Shown here: one piece after another, positions 1-7,432 of the stretch
Layout: each line of letters opens with the position of its first letter
Position numbering within the stretch: the first letter of the stretch is position 1
Translations under genes and position numbers: made by a program
Notes under the pieces: model-generated
Database searches by the model: none
What the model was told of the DNA's origin: nothing
The model's input: the letters and a program-made list of their open reading frames with translations, nothing else
Assembly (NCBI RefSeq): GCF_038443675.1
Contig: NZ_CP151762.1
Coordinates: 930,001 to 994,000, forward strand
Direction of reading: 5' to 3'
Origin: Yoonia sp. G8-12
GTDB lineage: Bacteria > Pseudomonadota > Alphaproteobacteria > Rhodobacterales > Rhodobacteraceae
Length of the DNA: 64,000 nucleotides

Positions 1-635
1 GCCAAACCCAAAGCCGCACCATGATGCTCTCGGGCGTCAGCCATGATCTGCGCACACCACTGACCCGCCTGCGGCTGGGGCTTTCGATGCTGGACCCGCA
101 GGATGCCGAACCGCTGGTGCATGATGTGGATGACATGGAGCGTCTTTTGGATGCGTTTCTTGATTTTGCCCGCACCGATGCCGGTGACAGTCTTGAACCG
201 ACCCTTCCCGCAAAGATCATTCAGGACGTTCTGGCCGATGCAAAACGGATGAACCACGACGTCACAGTCGGGCCAATGGAAGGCGCGCATGAAACGGTAC
301 GCCTGCGCCCCTTGGCGATCCGTCGCGCAATGGACAATCTTATCGGCAATGCCCTGCGCTATGGCACCAAGGCCGAAATCGGTGTCAGCGTCACCGATCG
401 GGCTGTGCGGTTCTGGGTCGAAGACAACGGCCCCGGCATTCCGCCCGAACGCTATGACGAAGCACTCAGCCCCTTTGTGCGGCTGGATCCGGCGCGCAAT
501 CAGGACAAGGGCAGCGGTGTGGGCTTGGGCCTGTCGATTGTGGCCGATATCGCGCGAACGCACGGGGGTGTGCTGCGTTTGGGGGTCAGTGACCGGTTGG
601 GCGGGTTAAAAGCAGAGCTGGTTCTGGCACGCTAG
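1..635 (+). CDS. Sensor histidine kinase, EnvZ-like, C-terminal part
   Basis: The reading frame is open from the window edge, so the N-terminal sensor, membrane and HAMP parts lie outside. What remains is the catalytic core. The H-box VSHDLRTPLTRLR carries the phospho-accepting His, followed by a dimerisation helix. Then come an N-box (MDNLIGNALRYG), a G1-box (VEDNGPGIP) and a G2-type glycine-rich segment (GSGVGLGLSIV). Such proteins autophosphorylate and pass the phosphate to an OmpR-type response regulator, which would be expected just upstream. The SHDLRTPLTRLRLG pattern is typical of the EnvZ/RstB-like family of alphaproteobacteria. The signal it senses cannot be told from this fragment. 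Confidence 0.92.
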   Translation, partial: QTQSRTMMLSGVSHDLRTPLTRLRLGLSMLDPQDAEPLVHDVDDMERLLDAFLDFARTDAGDSLEPTLPAKIIQDVLADAKRMNHDVTVGPMEGAHETVRLRPLAIRRAMDNLIGNALRYGTKAEIGVSVTDRAVRFWVEDNGPGIPPERYDEALSPFVRLDPARNQDKGSGVGLGLSIVADIARTHGGVLRLGVSDRLGGLKAELVLAR

Positions 636-784
636 GCCGTTGCTGCAATCAGGGATGTGCCGATCCCATCGCGTTATCCTTGCATGTCGCCGGACGCAGA
701 TTTCGTTTTGGGATCTCGCGCGCTGCGACCTAACACTTGGCATATGACCATCGCGGCTTGCCGCGCGCGCAAGGTGCCATAGCC

Positions 785-1567
785 ATGATCCAATCCAAAA
801 CACGCACCCCGGACATGGATGCAGGGCGTCATTACCGTGCACGGTTGGGGTTTATCCTGATGTCGACGGATCTGGCCTGCGAGGCCGATTGCATGGATAT
901 GGTACCCGCAGGTGTGGGCGTTCATTTCACGCGCCTCAAAACCGACGATCACACGACCAATGAAACGCTCGCGCGCCATATTGAGGATATGGCCGATGTT
1001 GCGTCGCGCCTCCAACCTGACATGCGCCCAGAGGTGATCAGCTATGGTTGCACCTCGGGGTCAATTATCTGTGGCGAAGAAAACGTCTTGCGCGAAATCC
1101 GCAAAGGGGCACCTTGGGCGCAACCGATGTGCATTGTCACCGGTGTGCTGGACGCGCTGCGGGAAGTGGGTGCGCATAAGATCGTGGTGGGCACGCCTTA
1201 TCTGGATGAAATCAACACCGCCGAGGCCGCCTATCTGACGCAGGCAGGCTTTGAGGTCTTGGATATCCAAGGCCTGCAACTGGACACGGGGGTCGCTTTT
1301 GGATGCGTCACACCGGCCTATTGGAAGAAATTTGCACTGGAAATTGACCGGCCCGACGCGGAGGCGATTTTTCTTTCCTGCAGCGGCATCCGCGCACTTG
1401 AGGTGGTCGATCAGATCGAACAGGCCGCAGGCAAGCCGGTGATTACCTCAAATCAGGCGCAGTTCTGGTCCTGCTTACGACGGGCAGGGGTGATGGACAG
1501 GCTGGACGGGTTCGGCCAGCTTTTCAAACACCCTGGCCATGCGCTGACCCCGACGGTGACACCGTGA
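785..1567 (+). CDS. Asp/Glu racemase superfamily protein (EutA / maleate isomerase-like)
   Basis: The protein is about 260 aa and belongs to the Asp/Glu/hydantoin racemase fold, closest in pattern to EutA and maleate cis-trans isomerases. Two cysteines sit in the expected catalytic contexts: YGCTSGS in the N-terminal half and LSCSGIR in the C-terminal half. I chose ATG 785 because an AAGG lies 10 nt upstream and the family usually begins near this point. An upstream ATG at 737 has no good ribosome site. The stop overlaps the start of the next gene (GTGA), so the two are translationally coupled. EutA-like proteins are often found beside M24 hydrolases in ectoine use, but here the substrate is unproven. 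Confidence 0.8.
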   Translation: MIQSKTRTPDMDAGRHYRARLGFILMSTDLACEADCMDMVPAGVGVHFTRLKTDDHTTNETLARHIEDMADVASRLQPDMRPEVISYGCTSGSIICGEENVLREIRKGAPWAQPMCIVTGVLDALREVGAHKIVVGTPYLDEINTAEAAYLTQAGFEVLDIQGLQLDTGVAFGCVTPAYWKKFALEIDRPDAEAIFLSCSGIRALEVVDQIEQAAGKPVITSNQAQFWSCLRRAGVMDRLDGFGQLFKHPGHALTPTVTP

Positions 1568-2685
1568 CATTGCAAGCACCCGCACGCGGGTTTGCGGACG
1601 CCGAATATCTGGCGCGTACGACCCGCGCGCAGGATCGCATGGCCGCGCAAGGTCTGGATGGTCTGTTGCTGATGACCGAACCCGAAGTGACCTACTTTAC
1701 CGGTTTTCAAACTCTGTTCTGGCAAAGCCCGACGCGGCCCTGGTTTGTGTTCGTACCCGCCGCAGGCAAGCCCATCGCGGTCATCCCTGAAATCGGGGCC
1801 GCCCTGATGCGCCAGACATGGGTGGACGACATCCGCACATGGCGCGCCCCTTGCCCATCCGACGACGGGATCAGCCTGCTGACCGAACTTCTGGCCCCCT
1901 GCGAAAAGATTGGCGTCATGTTGGGCCATGAAACACACCTGCGTATGCCGTTGGCCGATTGGAACCGGCTGATGGTGGGGTTGCCGGGGTTGCAGGTTGC
2001 TGATGCGGGCCCGTTGGTTCAAGGGCTGCGGATGGTAAAATCCCCCGCCGAAATCGCCAAACTGGCACATATCTGCGCGATTGGATCAGCGACATTCGCG
2101 CAGGTGCCGGAATTCGCCCAAGAAGGCACACCACTTGATGCGGTATTTCGCGAATTTCGCCGGACCGCACTTGCCCAAGGTGCCGATGGCGCGCCCTATG
2201 TCGTTGGGGCGGCGGGGCAGGGTGGCTATGCAGATGTGATATCGCCGCCCGATGGCGCGCCGCTTGCGCAGGGCGATATTCTGATGCTGGACAGCGGGAT
2301 GATCTGGAACGGCTACTACTGTGATTTTGATCGCAACTGGGCCGTGGGGCGTGCGGATGATAGGGCCCGCCGCGCCTATGATGTGCTGTGGCGCGCGACA
2401 GAGGCAGGGATCGCCGCTGCCACACCGGGCACGACCTGTCAGGCGCTTTGTGCCGCAATGGGGGCGGTGACCGCCGAGATGCAAGCGTATGGCGGCGATA
2501 TTGGCCGCTTGGGGCACGGATTGGGTCTGCAACTGACGGAACAACCCTCGCTGGCGGGCTTTGATACCACTGTTTTGCAAGAGAACATGGTGCTCACGCT
2601 GGAACCATCGGTGTCATACGGCGACGGGTTGATGATGGTGCATGAGGAAAACATCGTCATCACGCCCGCAGGGGGCGGTTGTTGA
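1564..2685 (+). CDS. M24 family metallopeptidase (Xaa-Pro aminopeptidase / DoeA-like)
   Basis: This 373-aa protein has a creatinase-type N-terminal domain and a pita-bread M24 domain. All five metal ligands are visible in order: two Asp in MLDSGMIWNGYYCDFD, His in GHGLGLQL, Glu in LTLEPSV and Glu in VHEENIV. A dinuclear metal site is therefore expected to be intact. Start is GTG 1564, overlapping the upstream stop by 4 nt. M24 enzymes cleave Xaa-Pro peptides, or act on small amidines such as creatine or ectoine. Coupling to an Asp/Glu-racemase-type protein favours a small-molecule hydrolase, for example ectoine hydrolase-like, over a peptidase, but that is inference. Confidence 0.82.
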   Translation: MTLQAPARGFADAEYLARTTRAQDRMAAQGLDGLLLMTEPEVTYFTGFQTLFWQSPTRPWFVFVPAAGKPIAVIPEIGAALMRQTWVDDIRTWRAPCPSDDGISLLTELLAPCEKIGVMLGHETHLRMPLADWNRLMVGLPGLQVADAGPLVQGLRMVKSPAEIAKLAHICAIGSATFAQVPEFAQEGTPLDAVFREFRRTALAQGADGAPYVVGAAGQGGYADVISPPDGAPLAQGDILMLDSGMIWNGYYCDFDRNWAVGRADDRARRAYDVLWRATEAGIAAATPGTTCQALCAAMGAVTAEMQAYGGDIGRLGHGLGLQLTEQPSLAGFDTTVLQENMVLTLEPSVSYGDGLMMVHEENIVITPAGGGC

Positions 2686-2780
2686 CGACGCGCGCCGCGC
2701 CAGAGCTGCCGGTTATTTGATCGCACTGTCTGCATCTTCTCTCTTGCGAGTCAGTCGGGAACGGGGCAGATTGCGTCGTA

Positions 2781-2933
2781 ATCAACGTCGGGAGAACCAG
2801 CTTTGTTGGTGCCGAAGGAGCAACCGCCCCGGAAACTCTCAGGCCACAGGACCGACGTTGATGTGAAGACTCTGGAGAGTGGTACACGCGTGCCCGCCGA
2901 AGGGATAGCAATCTCAGGCATCAGGACAGAGGG
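2781..2933 (+). promoter_or_regulatory. Tandem glycine riboswitch upstream of gcvTHP
   Basis: Two aptamers lie in tandem. In aptamer 1 a perfect 10-bp P1 stem is visible: ATCAACGTCG at 2781-2790 pairs with CGACGTTGAT at 2853-2862. Inside it are the conserved GGAGA, GCCGAAGGAGCAA and CTCAGGC-type segments. Aptamer 2 (about 2868-2933) repeats the pattern, with CTCTG 2870-2874 pairing with CAGAG 2927-2931, then GCCGAAGGGATAGCAA and CTCAGGCA. A linker of about 7 nt separates them, as is usual for cooperative glycine riboswitches. The next gene is gcvT, so glycine should switch on expression of the cleavage system. Confidence 0.93.
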
Positions 2934-3026
2934 GGCATCACCCGCGTCAGCATCCGCTGCCGTGGCAACGTGGTGCCGTTTGATCGTAAGATTATGTTGC
3001 GGCCGCAAACAAGGAACGGCCTGCTG

Positions 3027-4145
3027 ATGTCTGATCTGCACCAAACACCGCTGCATGCGCTTCACCTCTCGCTTGGGGCCAAGATGGTGCCTTTCGCAGG
3101 CTATGCGATGCCCGTCCAATACCTGATGGGTGTCTTGCAGGAACACCTGCACACGCGCACCAAGGCGGGGCTGTTCGATGTCAGCCACATGGGGCAGGTG
3201 CGGGTTGCGGGTGCGGATTATCCCAGCGCTGCGGCCGCGCTCGAACGGCTGATCCCCGTTGATGTTGTTGATCTGCCTGAAAACCGCCAGCGCTATGGTT
3301 TTTTGACCAATGATGCGGGCGGGATCCGCGATGATCTGATGCTGGCGAACCGCGACGATCATGTTTTCGTTGTGGTCAATGCCGCCTGCAAGGCCGACGA
3401 CATTGCCTATATGACAGCGGAACTCTCGGATGTGACCGTCACTGAAATCACCGACCGCGCGCTTTTGGCGCTACAAGGACCTGCCGCACAAGCGGTCCTG
3501 TCAGCGCTTGATGCCCGTGCCGCCGACATGCGGTTTATGGATGTGGCGACACTGACATTGGCGGGCGCGGAATGTTGGGTTTCACGCTCGGGCTATACCG
3601 GCGAGGACGGTTATGAAATCTCGGTCCCTGCGGATCAGGCCGAAGCACTGGCCAAGGCGCTTTTGGCGCATGAAGACGTGGCCCCCATCGGGCTGGGCGC
3701 ACGTGACAGCCTGCGGCTTGAAGCGGGGCTTTGCCTTTACGGACATGATATTGACACCGGCACAAACCCCGCCGAGGCCGCCCTTGGCTGGGCGATCCAG
3801 AAGGTGCGCCGCACAGGTGGCGCGCGCGCAAGCGGGTTTGTGGGCGCTGATGTGATCTTGCCCGCCCTTGGGAATGCGGCGCGCAAACGCGTGGGCCTGC
3901 TCCCACAGGGCCGTGCGCCGATGCGCGAAGGCGTGCCGCTTTTTGCCAGCAAAGATGCGACCACCCAAATCGGCACCATTACATCGGGCGGTTTTGGCCC
4001 GACCGTCGGCGCACCGATCGCCATGGGCTATCTGCCCAAAGACCAATCAACCATCGGCACCACCGTCTGGGGCGAATTGCGCGGCAAACGCCTGCCGCTG
4101 ACGGTTGCCGCGATGCCCTTTACCCCTGCCAATTTCAAACGCTAA
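3027..4145 (+). CDS. gcvT: Glycine cleavage system T protein (aminomethyltransferase)
   Basis: The T protein moves the methylene group from the aminomethyl-lipoyl arm of GcvH to tetrahydrofolate and releases ammonia. At 372 aa it has normal length. It shows the family N-terminus (LHQTPLHALHLSLGAKMVPF), DVSHMGQ, the SRSGYTGEDGYEIS segment and GLGARDSLRLEAGLCLYGHD. Start ATG 3027 follows AAGGAA at 3011-3016; in-frame codons upstream to 2970 lack a ribosome site and would run into the riboswitch leader. It is the first gene of gcvT-gcvH-gcvP, 14 nt from gcvH. Confidence 0.96.
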   Translation: MSDLHQTPLHALHLSLGAKMVPFAGYAMPVQYLMGVLQEHLHTRTKAGLFDVSHMGQVRVAGADYPSAAAALERLIPVDVVDLPENRQRYGFLTNDAGGIRDDLMLANRDDHVFVVVNAACKADDIAYMTAELSDVTVTEITDRALLALQGPAAQAVLSALDARAADMRFMDVATLTLAGAECWVSRSGYTGEDGYEISVPADQAEALAKALLAHEDVAPIGLGARDSLRLEAGLCLYGHDIDTGTNPAEAALGWAIQKVRRTGGARASGFVGADVILPALGNAARKRVGLLPQGRAPMREGVPLFASKDATTQIGTITSGGFGPTVGAPIAMGYLPKDQSTIGTTVWGELRGKRLPLTVAAMPFTPANFKR

Positions 4146-4159
4146 CACTGGAGAGCCCC

Positions 4160-4519
4160 ATGAAATACACCGAAGAACACGAATGGCTGCGCCCCGAGGA
4201 CGATCTGATCGTTGTGGGCATCACCGAACATGCCACGACCCAGCTGGGTGATATTGTCTTTGTCGAACTGCCCGAAGTGGGTGCGACTGTGGCCAAGGAC
4301 GACGAGATTGTCGTGATCGAAAGTGTCAAAGCGGCCTCAGATATTCTGGCCCCCATCGACGGCGAAATCGTTGAAATCAACACCGCCCTTGCCGACAACC
4401 CCGCATTGGCCAATGACGACGCCATCGGGGAAGGGTGGTTTTTCAAGATCAGACCGTCCGATCCATCCCAGATGGACGGATACATGGACGAAGCTGCCTA
4501 TAACGCAATGATCGCTTAA
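4160..4519 (+). CDS. gcvH: Glycine cleavage system H protein (lipoyl carrier)
   Basis: The 119-aa lipoyl carrier shuttles the aminomethyl group between GcvP and GcvT. The lipoylated lysine is Lys57 in ESVKAASD, within a biotinyl/lipoyl fold. The N-terminus (MKYTEEHEWLR) and the C-terminal GEGWFFKIRPS are typical. A GGAG ribosome site lies just before the ATG. It sits between gcvT and gcvP with short gaps (14 and 16 nt), so the three are surely one operon under the glycine riboswitch. Confidence 0.97.
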   Translation: MKYTEEHEWLRPEDDLIVVGITEHATTQLGDIVFVELPEVGATVAKDDEIVVIESVKAASDILAPIDGEIVEINTALADNPALANDDAIGEGWFFKIRPSDPSQMDGYMDEAAYNAMIA

Positions 4520-4535
4520 CCGCGCGGAGCCTGAC

Positions 4536-7379
4536 ATGCCTTTTACCCCGACCGATTATCTGCCCTATGACTTTGCCAACCGCCGCCACATCGGGCCATC
4601 GCAGTCCGAAATGGCGCAGATGTTGCAAGTGGTCGGGGCAAAAGACCTTGATGCGCTGATTGATGACACGCTGCCCGCGTCGATCCGGCAAAAAGAACCG
4701 CTCGATTTCGGCAAGCCGCTGTCCGAGGCAGAGTTACTGCGCCGGATGAAAAAGACAGCCCAAAAGAACAAGATGCTGACGTCACTGATCGGGCAGGGGT
4801 ATCATGGCACGGTCACGCCGCCCGCGATCCAGCGCAACATTTTTGAAAACCCTGCTTGGTACACCGCCTATACGCCGTACCAGCCGGAAATTTCGCAAGG
4901 ACGGCTTGAGGCGCTGTTGAACTTTCAAACCATGGTGTCCGATCTGACAGGGCTTGAAATTGCCAATGCATCCCTGCTGGATGAAGCGACCGCCTGCGCC
5001 GAAGCCATGACGATGGCCCAGCGTGTCGCCAAGAGCAAAGCCAAGGGGTTCTTTGTGGATGAAAACTGTCATCCGCAGAATATTTCGGTGATGAAAACAC
5101 GCGCCGCGCCGTTGGGGATCGAGATTATCGTGGGCGATCCCGACACGATGGACGCCGAAGCCGTCTTTGGCGGGATATTCCAGTTTCCGGGCACGCACGG
5201 ACGTTTGCGCGATTTCACCGATCAGATTGCCGCATTACATGAAACCAAGGCGATTGGCGTCATTGCTGCCGATCCGCTGTCGCTGACGCTCTTTAAAGAA
5301 CCGGGCGCGATGGGCGCCGATATCGCCCTTGGCAGCACCCAGCGTTTTGGCGTGCCTGTCGGTTATGGTGGCCCGCATGCGGCCTATATGGCGACAAAAC
5401 AGGCCTATGCACGCTCAATGCCGGGGCGCATCGTGGGCGTGTCGATTGATAGCCACGGAAACCGCGCGTACCGGCTGTCCTTGCAGACCCGCGAACAACA
5501 TATCCGCCGCGAAAAGGCGACGTCGAACGTCTGTACCGCACAGGCGCTTTTGGCGGTGATGGCAGGGTTTTATGCGGTATTCCATGGGCCCGAAGGGCTC
5601 AAGGCGATTGCGCAACGCATCCACCGTAAAACGGCACGGATGGTCGGGGGGCTCAAGGACGCAGGCTTTGATGTGCGTCCCGCAACATTCTTTGACACGG
5701 TCACGGTCGAGGTCGGGCCATTGCAGGGGGCGGTCATGACCGCAGCTGTGAACCAAGGGATCAACCTGCGCGCGGTGGGCAAAACCCAAGTGGGGATCAC
5801 CTTGGATGAACGCACGCGGCCTGACACGATCGAGGCCGTCTGGCGCGCCTTCGGGATTGACCGCGCGGACAAGGACTACACCCCGCATTATCACGTGCCT
5901 GAAAACCTGATCCGCACGTCTGATTACCTGACGCATCCCGTGTTCCACATGAACCGCGCGGAAACCGAAATGATGCGCTATATGCGGCGACTGGCGGACC
6001 GTGATCTGGCGCTGGACCGTGCGATGATCCCGCTGGGGTCTTGCACGATGAAACTGAACTCTGCGGCGGAAATGATGCCGGTGTCGTGGGATGAATTTGC
6101 GCTGCTGCACCCCTATGCGCCACGCGATCAGGCCGCAGGCTATCACGAGATGATCGACGATCTGTCCGCCAAGCTATGTGATGTCACAGGTTATGATGCG
6201 ATCTCGATGCAGCCCAATTCCGGCGCGCAGGGCGAATATGCGGGGCTTTTGACGATTGCGGGCTATCACCGCGCGCAAGGGCAGGGACACCGCAACATCT
6301 GTCTTATTCCGATGTCGGCGCATGGCACGAACCCTGCCTCGGCACAGATGGTGGGCTGGACTGTGGTCCCGATCAAATCGGACGCCAAGGGCGATATTGA
6401 TCTGGATGATTTCCGCAGCAAGGCAGCCCAGCACGCCGACAATCTGGCGGGCTGTATGATTACCTATCCTTCCACACACGGTGTGTTCGAGGAAACCGTG
6501 ACCGAGGTGTGCAAGATCACGCATGACCACGGCGGGCAGGTCTATATCGACGGGGCCAATATGAACGCGATGGTCGGCCTGTCGCGCCCCGGTGATCTGG
6601 GCGGTGATGTCAGTCACCTGAACCTGCACAAGACGTTCTGCATCCCCCACGGTGGCGGTGGCCCCGGCATGGGACCGATTGGTGTAAAGTCGCACCTGAT
6701 CCCGCATCTGCCCGGTGATCCGGTCAGCGGGGAAGGGGCGGTGTCGGCTGCGGCCTATGGCTCGCCCTCGCTCTTGCCGATCTCATGGGCCTATTGTCTG
6801 ATGATGGGCGGTGAGGGGCTGACGCAGGCCACGCGCGTGGCGATCCTGAACGCCAACTATATCGCAAAGCGGCTCGAAGGGGCGTTTGATGTGCTCTACA
6901 AAGGCCCGACAGGTCGCGTGGCACATGAATGCATCATCGACACACGGCCCTTTGCCGATAGCGCGGGCGTCACGGTAGATGATATCGCCAAACGCCTGAT
7001 CGACAACGGTTTTCACGCGCCCACGATGAGCTGGCCTGTGGCGGGAACACTGATGGTGGAACCCACGGAGTCCGAAACCAAGGCCGAGTTGGACCGGTTC
7101 TGTGATGCGATGCTCGCGATCCGCGCCGAGATTGCGGAGATCGAAAGCGGGGGCATTGATCCCGTGAACAACCCGCTGAAGAACGCACCGCACACGATGG
7201 AAGATCTGGTGCTTGATTGGGACAGACCCTATTCGCGCGAGGTTGGATGCTTCCCGCCGGGGGCCTTCCGGATCGACAAATACTGGCCGCCGGTCAACCG
7301 CGTGGATAACGTCTGGGGCGACCGGAACCTGACCTGCACCTGCCCGCCGATGCAGGACTATCTGGACGCCGCCGAATAG
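4536..7379 (+). CDS. gcvP: Glycine dehydrogenase (aminomethyl-transferring), P protein
   Basis: The PLP enzyme decarboxylates glycine and loads the remaining aminomethyl group on lipoyl-GcvH. At 947 aa it is the fused alpha/beta type usual in Proteobacteria. The PLP lysine is Lys699 in LNLHKTFCIPHGGGGPG, a glycine-rich signature of the family. The N-terminal half carries RRHIGPS and YTPYQPEISQGRLE; the second half begins near NLIRTSDYLTHPVFH. An AGCCTGAC stretch precedes the ATG without a strong ribosome site. It is the last gene of the operon and is followed by an inverted repeat and a convergent gene. Confidence 0.97.
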   Translation: MPFTPTDYLPYDFANRRHIGPSQSEMAQMLQVVGAKDLDALIDDTLPASIRQKEPLDFGKPLSEAELLRRMKKTAQKNKMLTSLIGQGYHGTVTPPAIQRNIFENPAWYTAYTPYQPEISQGRLEALLNFQTMVSDLTGLEIANASLLDEATACAEAMTMAQRVAKSKAKGFFVDENCHPQNISVMKTRAAPLGIEIIVGDPDTMDAEAVFGGIFQFPGTHGRLRDFTDQIAALHETKAIGVIAADPLSLTLFKEPGAMGADIALGSTQRFGVPVGYGGPHAAYMATKQAYARSMPGRIVGVSIDSHGNRAYRLSLQTREQHIRREKATSNVCTAQALLAVMAGFYAVFHGPEGLKAIAQRIHRKTARMVGGLKDAGFDVRPATFFDTVTVEVGPLQGAVMTAAVNQGINLRAVGKTQVGITLDERTRPDTIEAVWRAFGIDRADKDYTPHYHVPENLIRTSDYLTHPVFHMNRAETEMMRYMRRLADRDLALDRAMIPLGSCTMKLNSAAEMMPVSWDEFALLHPYAPRDQAAGYHEMIDDLSAKLCDVTGYDAISMQPNSGAQGEYAGLLTIAGYHRAQGQGHRNICLIPMSAHGTNPASAQMVGWTVVPIKSDAKGDIDLDDFRSKAAQHADNLAGCMITYPSTHGVFEETVTEVCKITHDHGGQVYIDGANMNAMVGLSRPGDLGGDVSHLNLHKTFCIPHGGGGPGMGPIGVKSHLIPHLPGDPVSGEGAVSAAAYGSPSLLPISWAYCLMMGGEGLTQATRVAILNANYIAKRLEGAFDVLYKGPTGRVAHECIIDTRPFADSAGVTVDDIAKRLIDNGFHAPTMSWPVAGTLMVEPTESETKAELDRFCDAMLAIRAEIAEIESGGIDPVNNPLKNAPHTMEDLVLDWDRPYSREVGCFPPGAFRIDKYWPPVNRVDNVWGDRNLTCTCPPMQDYLDAAE

Positions 7380-7393
7380 GGCCTGATGCATGA

Positions 7394-7429
7394 TCCTGCC
7401 GGCAACCGAATGATGGTGCGCCGGCAGGA
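7394..7429. terminator. Inverted repeat between convergent gcvP and 7433 gene
   Basis: TCCTGCCGGC (7394-7403) is perfectly complementary to GCCGGCAGGA (7420-7429), with a 16-nt loop. It occupies the 53-bp gap between two convergent stops, so it may end transcription from both sides. No T-run follows on either strand, which makes it an imperfect intrinsic terminator. Confidence 0.5.
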
Positions 7430-7432
7430 CCG

